Of a stretch of 64,000 nucleotides of DNA, positions 49,528 to 57,583 are shown piece after piece. The position numbers and the translations under genes were made by a program. Location: contig NZ_CP063814.1 of assembly GCF_015277875.1 (NCBI RefSeq), positions 1,488,001 to 1,552,000 on the forward strand. The letters are read 5' to 3'. Every line of letters starts with the position of its first letter. Positions within the stretch are counted from its first letter, which is position 1. Under the pieces are notes generated by a model. It was not told where the DNA came from. It saw only the letters and a program-made list of their open reading frames with translations, and ran no database searches. Origin of the DNA: Microbacterium luteum (GTDB lineage Bacteria > Actinomycetota > Actinomycetes > Actinomycetales > Microbacteriaceae).

Positions 49528-50082
49528 GTGATCGCTGACGTATTGGCGGATGCCGGAGCGCGCATGGACCGCGCCGTCGAGGCGGCGAAGGAAGACTTCG
49601 CGACGGTGCGCACGGGGCGCGCCAACCCGCAGTTGTTCCAGAAGATCCTCGTCGACTACTACGGCAGCCCGACGCCGCTCGCGCAGCTCGCGTCGCTCGC
49701 CAACCCCGAGGCTCGCTCGCTCGTGGTCACCCCCTACGACAAGTCCGCCCTCAAGGCGATCGAGCAGGCGATCCGCGAGACCCCGAACCTCGGTGCGAAT
49801 CCCACCAACGACGGAAACATCGTGCGCGTGACCATGCCCGAGCTGACGGAGGAGCGTCGCAAGGAGTACGTCAAGATCGTCCGTGGCAAGGGGGAGGACG
49901 CCAAGGTGCACGTGCGCGGCATCCGTCGCAAGATGAAGGACGACCTCGACGCCCTCAAGAGCGATGTCGGTGAAGACGAGCTCGTCCGTGCCGAGAAGGA
50001 ACTCGACGCCCTCACGCGCTCGCACGTCGACGAGATCGACGACGCTCTGAAGCGCAAAGAGGCGGAGCTGCTCGAGGTCTGA
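49528..50082 (+). CDS. frr: ribosome recycling factor
   Basis: A 184-residue factor that splits post-termination ribosomes with EF-G. Characteristic segments are [30 protein letters not shown], and [18 protein letters not shown] 49528 follows GGGAG by 7 nt. Length equals the family norm. The next gene cdsA starts 8 nt after its stop. Confidence 0.97.
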   Translation: MIADVLADAGARMDRAVEAAKEDFATVRTGRANPQLFQKILVDYYGSPTPLAQLASLANPEARSLVVTPYDKSALKAIEQAIRETPNLGANPTNDGNIVRVTMPELTEERRKEYVKIVRGKGEDAKVHVRGIRRKMKDDLDALKSDVGEDELVRAEKELDALTRSHVDEIDDALKRKEAELLEV

Positions 50083-50090
50083 GTCGCCGG

Positions 50091-51140
50091 ATGACCGACG
50101 CGCCCGACGCTCCGTCCGGAGACGACGACGTCCCACCCCTGACCCGGCGGGACGCTGGAGCGCGCCAGGATCCCGGATCCGACGCGCAGGACCCCTCGCA
50201 GGCTTTCCAGGAGCACATGCGGGCGATGCGCACCGGTGTCGAGTCGCAGATGGCCCACGCGCGGGCGGAATTCGACCAGGCGAACGAGCGGATCAAGGAG
50301 CGGACCGGTCGTGACCTCATCGTCGCCATTCTGATCGGCATCGCGATCGGGGGTGTGCTGCTGCTCTCGCTCGTGCTGCTGAAGTGGATCTTCATCCTCT
50401 TCGCGCTCGTCGCGACCCTCTTCGGGATCCTCGAGATCAGTCGCGCGCTCACGGTCGCCGGCCGCCGTATCGATGTCGCACCGCAGGTGGGCGTCGGCGT
50501 CGTCCTCGTGCTGTCGGGCCTGTTCGCCGACCTGTGGTTCCACTGGGTCGTCACGTTCGTGGCCGTCGTCGTGATCGCCGTCTGGCGACTGATCGCCCAG
50601 ATGGTGGCCGTGGAGCAGCGCTCACCGTCGGACGTGCTCGCCGATGTGCTGACGGGCGGCTTCGTTCAGCTGTACGTACCCTTCTTCGCGAGTCTCTCGC
50701 TCGTGCTGCTGCGTCAGGACGGCGGCGAGTGGTGGATCATCACGTTCATCCTGATCGCCGTCGTGGCCGACACCGGCGCCTACATCAGCGGACTCACCTT
50801 CGGGCGTCATCCGATGGCGCCCCGGATCAGCCCGAAGAAGACGTGGGAGGGCTTCGCCGGAGCTGCCGTGGCGGCCCTCGTCGCGGGTGTGCTCGCGTCG
50901 ATGTTCCTGCTCGGGCTGCCGTGGTGGACCGGCCTCGTCTTCGGAGCCGCGATCCTGGCGACGGCCACGGCCGGTGACCTCGGTGAGTCCATGATCAAGC
51001 GCGATATGGGCATCAAGGACATGAGTTCGTGGCTGCCCGGTCACGGCGGTGTGCTCGATCGCCTGGACTCGATCCTCCCGTCGGTCACCGTGGCCCTCGC
51101 ACTGTCCTATCTGTTCACTCCGCTGGTGGTGACCCCATGA
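50091..51140 (+). CDS. cdsA: phosphatidate cytidylyltransferase
   Basis: A 349-residue polytopic enzyme making CDP-diacylglycerol. A ~75-residue hydrophilic N-terminal extension (with TRRDAGARQDPGSDAQDP in part) precedes about eight helices; the signature is GDLGESMIKRDMGIKDM...LPGHGGVLDRLDS, with metal-binding acidic residues. It uses phosphatidic acid made by PlsC-type enzymes such as the one encoded at 11.2 kb. Its stop overlaps the following DivIVA-module gene (ATGA). Confidence 0.95.
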   Translation: MTDAPDAPSGDDDVPPLTRRDAGARQDPGSDAQDPSQAFQEHMRAMRTGVESQMAHARAEFDQANERIKERTGRDLIVAILIGIAIGGVLLLSLVLLKWIFILFALVATLFGILEISRALTVAGRRIDVAPQVGVGVVLVLSGLFADLWFHWVVTFVAVVVIAVWRLIAQMVAVEQRSPSDVLADVLTGGFVQLYVPFFASLSLVLLRQDGGEWWIITFILIAVVADTGAYISGLTFGRHPMAPRISPKKTWEGFAGAAVAALVAGVLASMFLLGLPWWTGLVFGAAILATATAGDLGESMIKRDMGIKDMSSWLPGHGGVLDRLDSILPSVTVALALSYLFTPLVVTP

Positions 51141-51724
51141 GTTCGGCCCCCGTGTCGTCCGATTCCCCCTCGCCCTCCGAGCGCACGCCCTTCCCGATCG
51201 CGCAGGGGCGCACGAAGGGGTATGACCGCGCGGCCGTCGACGACTTCCTCGCTCGTGCACGCGGTGTCTTCGAAGGCGAGACCGGAGACGCGCTGACCTC
51301 CGAGGACGTGCGACGCGCGGCCTTCCCCCTGACGCGCCACGGCTACGTCATCGCGGCCGTCGATGCGGCGCTCGCGCGCATCGAAGACGCCTTCGCCGCC
51401 CGTGAGCGCGAGACGGCGCTCGCGGACGGTGACGTCGGCGGATGGGTCGGCGCGACGCGCGGAACCGCGCAGGAGGTGCTCGATCGCCTGACGCGACGCA
51501 AGGGACGACGCTTCGACCGTGTCGGCGCGCTGCGGTACGGGTACCGCATCGATGAGGTCGATCTGGTGGGGGACAAGCTCGCCCGCTACCTGGCGGACGG
51601 CGAACCCGTCTCGGTCGAGCAGGTGCGATCGGTGGCGTTCCGCATGCAGCGCGGCGGGTACCGGGAGGCGCAGGTGGATGCGGTCCTCGACGCGGTCATC
51701 GAGGTGATGCTCGCTGTGCGGTGA
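51137..51724 (+). CDS. DivIVA-domain protein with a duplicated module
   Basis: A 195-residue protein with two similar modules. Module 1 (about 15-95) has FPIAQGRTKGYDRAAVDDFL and later DVRRAAFPLTRHGYVIAAVDAAL; module 2 (about 125-195) has FDRVGALRYGYRIDEVD and QVRSVAFRMQRGGYREAQVDAVLD in part. The repeated GYxxxxVDxxL pattern is that of the DivIVA-domain repeat found in actinobacterial proteins, not a full Wag31 coiled-coil protein. It is translationally coupled to cdsA, suggesting a link between membrane synthesis and polar growth. Specific function unknown. Confidence 0.82.
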   Translation: MSSAPVSSDSPSPSERTPFPIAQGRTKGYDRAAVDDFLARARGVFEGETGDALTSEDVRRAAFPLTRHGYVIAAVDAALARIEDAFAARERETALADGDVGGWVGATRGTAQEVLDRLTRRKGRRFDRVGALRYGYRIDEVDLVGDKLARYLADGEPVSVEQVRSVAFRMQRGGYREAQVDAVLDAVIEVMLAVR

Positions 51725-51764
51725 CGCGCGTCGCGGGGCGGATGACACCGGGAGTCCTCGCGGC

Positions 51765-51770
51765 TAGAAT
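51765..51770 (+). promoter_or_regulatory. -10 box of the lysozyme-fold gene
   Basis: TAGAAT ends 9 nt before GTG 51780. Confidence 0.55.
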
Positions 51771-51779
51771 CGGGTCACT

Positions 51780-52502
51780 GTGACTGCCGGAAGCGACCTT
51801 ACCCCCGCGCGTCGCGACGTCGTGAACGTCGCCGCGCCGGCACGCCGCCCGTCGGCACCGGCGCAACGGTGGTCCCGGCGTCGCGGGGTCCTCGCTGTGT
51901 TCGCCACGCTGGCCGCGTTCGGCTTCGTCATCGCGTACGCCGGCCCGACGGGCGTCGCTCTGAGCCAGGCGGCCGCCGAGGAGACGCAGCCCATCACGCT
52001 GTACTCGAGCACGTTGGGAGACGTGCAGACCCTCGTCACCGCCGACGCCGGCGACGACGAGATCCCGACCTTCGAGCGCGGCAACTACGAGGTCTATGTC
52101 ACGCCGACTCCGACGCCGACTCCGGAACCCGTCGTCGCGAGCGAGTCGTCGTCATCGTCGACCGGGGGAGGATGGGCGCCGCCGTTCGTCACACCCGATC
52201 CCGGGTCCGCACAGGCCATCGCGTACGAGATGGTGACCGCTCGGGGATGGGGCGACGGCGAGTTCTCCTGCCTCGTGGCGCTGTGGAACAAGGAGTCGGG
52301 CTGGCGCGTCAACGCCTACAACGCGTCCAGCGGGGCCTACGGCATCCCGCAGTCGCTGCCGGGTAGCAAGATGGCCAGTGCCGGGGCCGACTGGGAGACG
52401 AATCCGGCCACCCAGATCTCGTGGGGCCTGGGATACATCGGCGGACGCTACGGGACCCCGTGCGGGGCGTGGGGGCACTCGCAGTCCGTCGGCTGGTACT
52501 GA
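51780..52502 (+). CDS. secreted lytic transglycosylase-like (lysozyme-fold) protein
   Basis: A 240-residue exported protein. A basic N-terminus and one membrane helix (about 37-57) are followed by a Thr/Pro linker (TPTPTPTPEP) and a C-terminal lysozyme-like domain (about 160-240). The catalytic Glu is in LWNKESGW, and the fold motif AYNASSGAYGIPQSLPGSKM and the paired cysteines (FSCLVAL, TPCGAWG) match the aggregation-promoting-factor/Rpf-like class. It should cleave or remodel peptidoglycan outside the membrane. GTG 51780 is immediately downstream of a TANNNT box. Confidence 0.88.
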   Translation: MTAGSDLTPARRDVVNVAAPARRPSAPAQRWSRRRGVLAVFATLAAFGFVIAYAGPTGVALSQAAAEETQPITLYSSTLGDVQTLVTADAGDDEIPTFERGNYEVYVTPTPTPTPEPVVASESSSSSTGGGWAPPFVTPDPGSAQAIAYEMVTARGWGDGEFSCLVALWNKESGWRVNAYNASSGAYGIPQSLPGSKMASAGADWETNPATQISWGLGYIGGRYGTPCGAWGHSQSVGWY

Positions 52503-52505
52503 CCC

Positions 52506-52793
52506 GTGCCGCGGTCCAACCGTCGGCGCCGCGACCAGGCGGCGGGCGACGCATCCTTCGATCGGCTCCTGGCGGGGTGGAAGCGCACGGAGGTGCGCCG
52601 CGGCGCCGAGTGGACGGTGCAGCCCATCTCGGCCGCACAGGCGGTCAAGCCGTACACGTGCCCGGGATGCTCGCGCGCGATCGAGCCGGGTACGGCACAC
52701 CTGGTCGCCTGGCGGGCCGACGGCGTGCTCGGCGACCGCGCCGACCTCGCGGCGCGCAGACACTGGCACAACGCCTGCTGGAGGATCAGCTGA
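52506..52793 (+). CDS. small zinc-site protein of actinobacteria
   Basis: A 95-residue basic protein with CPGC at about 53-56 and a C-terminal RRHWHNACW, which together could bind zinc. Similar proteins are often labelled ATP/GTP-binding protein in actinobacterial genomes, but there is no P-loop here and that label is not supported. GTG 52506 is 3 nt after the preceding stop. Its own stop overlaps the ATG of the next hydrolase by one base (TGATG), indicating coupling. Confidence 0.8.
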   Translation: MPRSNRRRRDQAAGDASFDRLLAGWKRTEVRRGAEWTVQPISAAQAVKPYTCPGCSRAIEPGTAHLVAWRADGVLGDRADLAARRHWHNACWRIS

Positions 52794-53521
52794 TGGAGAT
52801 TCGCGGCCCCCTCATGCTTCCCGCTCGCCGGGAAGAGATCGAGCTCGAGACGCTCGACGGGCTCACCCTCGTCGGCGAGCTCGCGCTGCCCGCTGATCGT
52901 GAGCCGCGCGCGACGTTGGTGACCCTCCACCCCCTGCCGACCGCAGGCGGATTCATGGACTCGCACGTCTTCCGCAAAGCGGCCGCGCGCCTTCCCGCGC
53001 TGGCCGATCTCGCGGTCCTGCGGTTCAACACCCGCGGCACGTCATCGCCGCGCGGCATCAGCGAGGGGGAGTTCGACGGTGGGCGCGCGGAGGCCTTCGA
53101 CGTCGCCGCGGCCATGGACTTCGTCCGCGAGCGCGGGCTCCCGCATCCGTGGCTGATCGGGTGGTCCTTCGGTACGGAGCTGACCCTCAAGTACGGACGC
53201 GACCACGCCGCCGAGGGGTTCATTCTGCTCTCGCCCCCGCTGCATCGTGCGACACCGGAGGAGGTCGCCGCGTGGGCTCAGGAAGAACGCCCGCTCATCA
53301 TCCTCGTGCCCGAGCTCGACGACTTTCTGCGCCCGGACGAAGCCGCACAGCGGTTCGCCGCCGTGCCGCAGGCGAACCTCATCGCGGTCGACGGCGCCAA
53401 GCACCTGTGGGTGGGGGAATCGCAGACGCGACGGGTGCTCACCGAGATCGTCGCCGCGGTGAACCCCGACGCGCTGCCTCTCCCCACCGAATGGTCGGGG
53501 GAGATCCCCGGCACGGCGTGA
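52793..53521 (+). CDS. alpha/beta hydrolase
   Basis: A 242-residue alpha/beta hydrolase with an intact nucleophile elbow GWSFGTE, a likely Asp in VPELDDFLRP, and His in GAKHLWVGE. It resembles the YpfH/CocE-like dienelactone hydrolase group with the HPLPTAGG loop near the oxyanion hole (LVTLHPLPTAGGFMDS). ATG 52793 has GGAGGA upstream. The substrate is unknown. Convergent with the AI-2E permease gene (3 nt apart). Confidence 0.88.
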   Translation: MEIRGPLMLPARREEIELETLDGLTLVGELALPADREPRATLVTLHPLPTAGGFMDSHVFRKAAARLPALADLAVLRFNTRGTSSPRGISEGEFDGGRAEAFDVAAAMDFVRERGLPHPWLIGWSFGTELTLKYGRDHAAEGFILLSPPLHRATPEEVAAWAQEERPLIILVPELDDFLRPDEAAQRFAAVPQANLIAVDGAKHLWVGESQTRRVLTEIVAAVNPDALPLPTEWSGEIPGTA

Positions 53522-53524
53522 CGG

Positions 53525-54586
53525 TCACCGTTCGTTCTGACGGGGGATCAGCACCTGCCGGTAGAGGATGAGGATGCTGGCCGCGACCGGGATCGCCACG
53601 AGCGCACCGAGCAGTCCGAGGAGGGAACCGCCGGCGAGGGCGGCGATGACGATCACGGCGCCGGGGACGGAGACCGCGCGACCCATGATGCGGGGGGAGA
53701 TCACGTACGCCTCCAACTGCATGTACACGAGGTAGTAGACCGCCGCGATGATCGCCGTCGACGTGCCGCCCAGTCCCGGAATGAGGCACAGCAGCACGAT
53801 GATGGTCGATCCGGTGAGGGTGCCCACGAGCGGGATGATCGAGAAGAGGAACGCGACGACGGCGAGCACGGCCGGGAAAGGTGCGCCGATGATCGACAGG
53901 AAGATCGCGCTCAGCACGCCGTTGAGCACGCCGAGCGAGAGCTGCCCGATCACGTAGTAGCCCACCGAGTCGGTGATCTGCTCGGACAGGTCGATGAAGC
54001 GGGCGCGCTTGGACGCGGGGACCAGCTGGTAGACCGCTCGCTTCAGGCTGGGAGTCGATGCGGTGAAGTAGATCGTGAGGATGAGCACGATGAACGCGCC
54101 GGTGAGTCCGGCCAGAACGGCTCCGCTGAAGGCGAGGACGCCTTGACCGATCGATCCGCCGATCTCGGTGACGTTCGTCGTCAGCCAGTCCTCGACGTAG
54201 CTGAACACGTCGTCGACCCTCAGCGTGGGGAAGGTCGTCTGCAGCCAGGAACGCAGATCCTCGATGAAGGTGCCGCGCTCGACGAGTCGCACGATGGCGG
54301 TGACGAGCTGCGAGATCTGCGACACGATCAGCGGGACGATCATGAGGACGATGCCTGCGAAGAGCGCGAGGACTCCCAGGATCGTCACCACCACCGCCGC
54401 CCAGCGGGGCAGCCGCCGCCGTTCGAGGAACGAGATCACCGGGTCCAGACCCAGCGAGAGGAACAGCGCGGTGCCGACGTAGAGGAGGATGGTCGAGAGA
54501 GTCTGAATGCTGGCGATGAGCACCAGACCGAGCCCGACGCCCAGCGTGGCGAGGAACGCCACCCGGAACGGGTTATGGATCTTCAC
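53525..54586 (-). CDS. AI-2E family (TqsA/PerM-like) membrane permease
   Basis: A 353-residue protein with about eight helices of the UPF0118 family. Typical segments are LDPVISFLERRRLPRWAAVVV in part (LDPVISFLERR), LGVLNGVLSAIFLSIIGAPFP, and GVLVAIPVAASILILYRQVL-like C-terminus. Members were linked to AI-2 export in E. coli but others are Na+/H+ antiporters, so the role here is open. The start is GTG 54586 with GGAG 6 nt upstream. Confidence 0.92.
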   Translation of the reverse strand: MKIHNPFRVAFLATLGVGLGLVLIASIQTLSTILLYVGTALFLSLGLDPVISFLERRRLPRWAAVVVTILGVLALFAGIVLMIVPLIVSQISQLVTAIVRLVERGTFIEDLRSWLQTTFPTLRVDDVFSYVEDWLTTNVTEIGGSIGQGVLAFSGAVLAGLTGAFIVLILTIYFTASTPSLKRAVYQLVPASKRARFIDLSEQITDSVGYYVIGQLSLGVLNGVLSAIFLSIIGAPFPAVLAVVAFLFSIIPLVGTLTGSTIIVLLCLIPGLGGTSTAIIAAVYYLVYMQLEAYVISPRIMGRAVSVPGAVIVIAALAGGSLLGLLGALVAIPVAASILILYRQVLIPRQNER

Positions 54587-54751
54587 GCGGTCTCCTGCCT
54601 CGGCCGTGCTCCTGTGGTGTCAGGATACGCATGCGCGCCGAGGAGTCTGCGCATCGACGCCTCCCGGTGGCCTTTCAGGTCGTCTCCGCTAGTCTGAAAC
54701 GTCGATTGACGTCTGCGTTGGGACCCGAAGCGGACGTGGAGAGGTGTTTCC

Positions 54752-56602
54752 TTGCGATTCGTGTGGGCCGTGCTGGCGTTCGTCCTCGCCGCGGTGATGA
54801 TCGGCGCGGGTATCGCGCAGCGCACCGTCTTCCAGGGTCCCGACGCGCAGACCGCGCAGTTCGACGTCGAGGGAGATGTGCCGTACGTGCTCATCGACGG
54901 CGGCGCGATGACGGCTGTGTCCGGTCCGCAGACGCTTCGGGTGCAGGGGGAGGGCGAGCTCTTCGCGGCCTACGGCCGCACGGCCGATCTCGAGGCGTGG
55001 CTCTCCGACGCCGAGTACGCCCACGTGACCGCCGACGACACCGGCACGATCACGACGTCCACCATCGCCCCCGCCGTCCCGGAGCCGGCAGAGACGGAGG
55101 TCGCCGATGAGGGTGAGGGTGCCGACGATGCCGCTTCCGCGGACGACGCCGCCGCCGAAGAGGCAGCGCCCGGGCGCAATCCGGTCGGATCCGACCTCTG
55201 GCTCGACGAGTATCAGCAGGCCGACCTCCTCGTGGCGCCGCTGCAGCTTCCCGCGGACATGAGCGTGCTCGTGGCCGCCGACGGAACGGAGCCCGCGCCC
55301 ACGGATCTCAGCGTGTCGTGGCCGATCGAGAACGGCACGCCGTGGGCCGGCCCTCTCATCGTGGGTGGTGCGATCCTCATGGTCATCGGACTGATCCTGT
55401 ACGTGCTCGGAATCCGTCACGTGCGCCGGTCGCGCGGACCGCGCCGGAAGGGCCTGCCCCTTCCCGCGACGGAGCCGATCGACGTCGCGGTCGACGACCC
55501 CGACAAGGGCGTGATCAGCAGCACCCCGTCCCGGCGCGCCGTGGGGCGTGGTCGGCGCAGCATGATCGCGGTCCCGGTCGTCGCCGCTTCGGCGCTGGTC
55601 CTCGCAGGCTGCACGGCCGACGCGTGGCCCGACCTGGCCGGAACACCCACCCCTTCGCCCACCGCTTCGGTCATCGTCCCGGAGGGCCAGCAGTCTCCTG
55701 CGGTCACGCGGCCCCAGGCGGAGCGCATCATCGAGCGCGTGGCGGCGACCGTCGCCGAGGCGGACGAGGCCCGAGACGCCGATCTGGCGGCCACGCGGCT
55801 CGAGGGTGCACCCCTCGCCGAGCGAGAGACCCTGTACACCCTGCAAGAGGCGATCGAGGACCGTGAGGGGCTGCCGGCCTTCGCCACCACGCCCCTCGAG
55901 GTCGTGCTGCCCCAGGCGACCGAAGGCTGGCCCCGCACCTTCCTCGCGGTTGTGAACGATCCCGAGGGCACGGCCGCGACGACGATGTTCCTGAGCCAGC
56001 AGGACGCATGGTCGGACTACAAGCTGACCTCGTACTCGTATCTCGAAGCAGACACGACCCTTCCCGACCTGGCGCCCGTGTACGTCGGTGCGACGCAGGT
56101 TCAGCCCGATTCGCCGTTCCTCATCATGGAGCCGCAGGAATTGTCGACCGCCTACGCGGATGTGATCAACAACGGCGAAGACAGCGAGTACGCCTCCCTG
56201 TTCGAGCTCGATGAGGACCAGTTCCGCATCGGTGTCGCTGCCGACCGGCAGAAGCGGCTCGACGAGTTCAACGAGACGGCCGAATCGACAGGGGAGCTGA
56301 CCTTCTCGACCGAGCCCGGCGAGGAGGACCCCACAGCGCTGGCCACCCTCGAGAGCGGAGCCATCGTGGCGGTCACCATCCAGGAGACCGACACGGTCAA
56401 GCCCACCGACGACGATGCGGTGATCAAGCTCGACAACAATCCCACCGTGCAGACGCTGACCGGTGTGGACGAATCCTCCGAAGGATTCAGTACCGTGTAT
56501 GTCGACCAGCTGTTCTTCTACGTGCCCGGCCAGGGCTCGAGTGAGAAGATCCGGCTTCTCGGATACGTTTCAAACATTCTCGACGCGAAGGTGATTGAGT
56601 GA
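54752..56602 (+). CDS. composite membrane protein with internal lipoprotein-like signal
   Basis: A 616-residue protein I do not recognise by name. Order: helix 1 (2-22), external acidic domain (about 25-195), helix 2 (about 198-221), basic cytosolic loop (222-270), then an internal lipoprotein-like signal (271-288, AASALVLAGC, Cys287), Pro/Thr linker and a large external domain (about 300-616). An internal ATG at 55562 (M271) would give a plain lipoprotein. The start is TTG 54752, with GAGAGG 7 nt upstream. The stop overlaps the thioredoxin-like gene (GTGA), so the two work together or are co-expressed. Such proteins are sometimes labelled glycosyltransferase; no such domain is visible. Confidence 0.82.
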   Translation: MRFVWAVLAFVLAAVMIGAGIAQRTVFQGPDAQTAQFDVEGDVPYVLIDGGAMTAVSGPQTLRVQGEGELFAAYGRTADLEAWLSDAEYAHVTADDTGTITTSTIAPAVPEPAETEVADEGEGADDAASADDAAAEEAAPGRNPVGSDLWLDEYQQADLLVAPLQLPADMSVLVAADGTEPAPTDLSVSWPIENGTPWAGPLIVGGAILMVIGLILYVLGIRHVRRSRGPRRKGLPLPATEPIDVAVDDPDKGVISSTPSRRAVGRGRRSMIAVPVVAASALVLAGCTADAWPDLAGTPTPSPTASVIVPEGQQSPAVTRPQAERIIERVAATVAEADEARDADLAATRLEGAPLAERETLYTLQEAIEDREGLPAFATTPLEVVLPQATEGWPRTFLAVVNDPEGTAATTMFLSQQDAWSDYKLTSYSYLEADTTLPDLAPVYVGATQVQPDSPFLIMEPQELSTAYADVINNGEDSEYASLFELDEDQFRIGVAADRQKRLDEFNETAESTGELTFSTEPGEEDPTALATLESGAIVAVTIQETDTVKPTDDDAVIKLDNNPTVQTLTGVDESSEGFSTVYVDQLFFYVPGQGSSEKIRLLGYVSNILDAKVIE

Positions 56603-57528
56603 CCGATGCCGCCACGGCGGCCGCGATGCGCGGTGCCGTCGACCTGTCTTCCCTCCGTAACCGCCCCGACCCCGCCGCGCCCCGACCGGCCGGCGGGTCG
56701 GCTTCGTCGGCGCTCGTGCGCGACGTCACGGACGCCACGTTCGGTGAGGTGCTCGAGCTCTCGCGCACCGTCCCGGTGGTGGTGGATCTGTGGGCCGACT
56801 GGTGCGGGCCGTGCAAGCAGCTGAGCCCCATTCTCGAGAAGGTCGTCACCGAGCTCGGCGGGCGAATCGTCCTCGCCAAGGTCGACGTCGATGCGAACCC
56901 GCAGCTCGCACAGGGATTCCGTGCGCAGTCGATTCCGATGGTCGTCGCCCTCCTGGCCGGACAGCCCGTGCCGCTGTTCCAGGGAGCCGTGCCCGAACAG
57001 CAGGTGCGCGAGGTGTTCGCGCAGCTCCTGCAGGCTGCGGCGCAGAACGGTGTGACGGGCACGATCACGCCGGAGGATGCGCCGGACGACGACGTCGCCG
57101 AAAGCGAGCCCGCACTGCCGCCGGCCCACGCCGAGGCATACGCCGCGATCGAGGCCGGCGACTACGAGCGCGCCGCGCGAGCGTATGAGGCGGCGATCAC
57201 CGAGAACCCCGGCGACGCCGACGCGAAAGCCGGTCTGGCGCAGGTGCAGCTGCTCCTGCGGGTGCAGGGCGCAGACCTGCAGCAGGCGCGCGCGGCGGCC
57301 GCCGATGCGCCCACCGACGTGGACGCGCAGCTGCTCGTGGCCGATCTCGATGTCGCCGGCGGTCATGTCGACGACGCGTTCGCCCGGCTTCTCGAGCTGT
57401 TCTCCAAGCTCGCCGGAGACGACCGTGCACCCGTGCGTGCGCGCCTGGTCGAGCTGTTCCAGGTCGTCGGCGACGCCGACCCCCGGGTGATCCGCGCACG
57501 TGCGCGGCTTGCCTCCTTGCTGTTCTGA
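56599..57528 (+). CDS. CnoX-like thioredoxin with tetratricopeptide repeats
   Basis: A 309-residue co-chaperone-type thioredoxin. Residues 35-150 are a thioredoxin fold with the active site W68-C69-G-P-C72; residues 165-309 are TPR-like helices (EAYAAIEAGDYERAARAYEAA). This is the CnoX/YbbN arrangement, which in other bacteria protects proteins from hypochlorite and hands them to GroEL. E. coli CnoX lacks the WCGPC pair; many actinobacterial ones keep it, so this one may be redox active. GTG 56599 overlaps the previous stop. It ends at a bidirectional terminator. Confidence 0.9.
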   Translation: MTDAATAAAMRGAVDLSSLRNRPDPAAPRPAGGSASSALVRDVTDATFGEVLELSRTVPVVVDLWADWCGPCKQLSPILEKVVTELGGRIVLAKVDVDANPQLAQGFRAQSIPMVVALLAGQPVPLFQGAVPEQQVREVFAQLLQAAAQNGVTGTITPEDAPDDDVAESEPALPPAHAEAYAAIEAGDYERAARAYEAAITENPGDADAKAGLAQVQLLLRVQGADLQQARAAAADAPTDVDAQLLVADLDVAGGHVDDAFARLLELFSKLAGDDRAPVRARLVELFQVVGDADPRVIRARARLASLLF

Positions 57529-57544
57529 CTCCGACGACGCGACC

Positions 57545-57579
57545 AGATCGCCCCCGGCCACTCGTGCCGGGGGCGATCT
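57545..57579. terminator. bidirectional terminator between cnoX-like gene and glgB
   Basis: AGATCGCCCCCGGC (57545-57558) and GCCGGGGGCGATCT (57566-57579) form a perfect 14-bp stem with a 7-nt loop. It lies between two convergent genes, 16 nt after one stop and 4 nt from the other. Confidence 0.8.
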
Positions 57580-57583
57580 CGTG

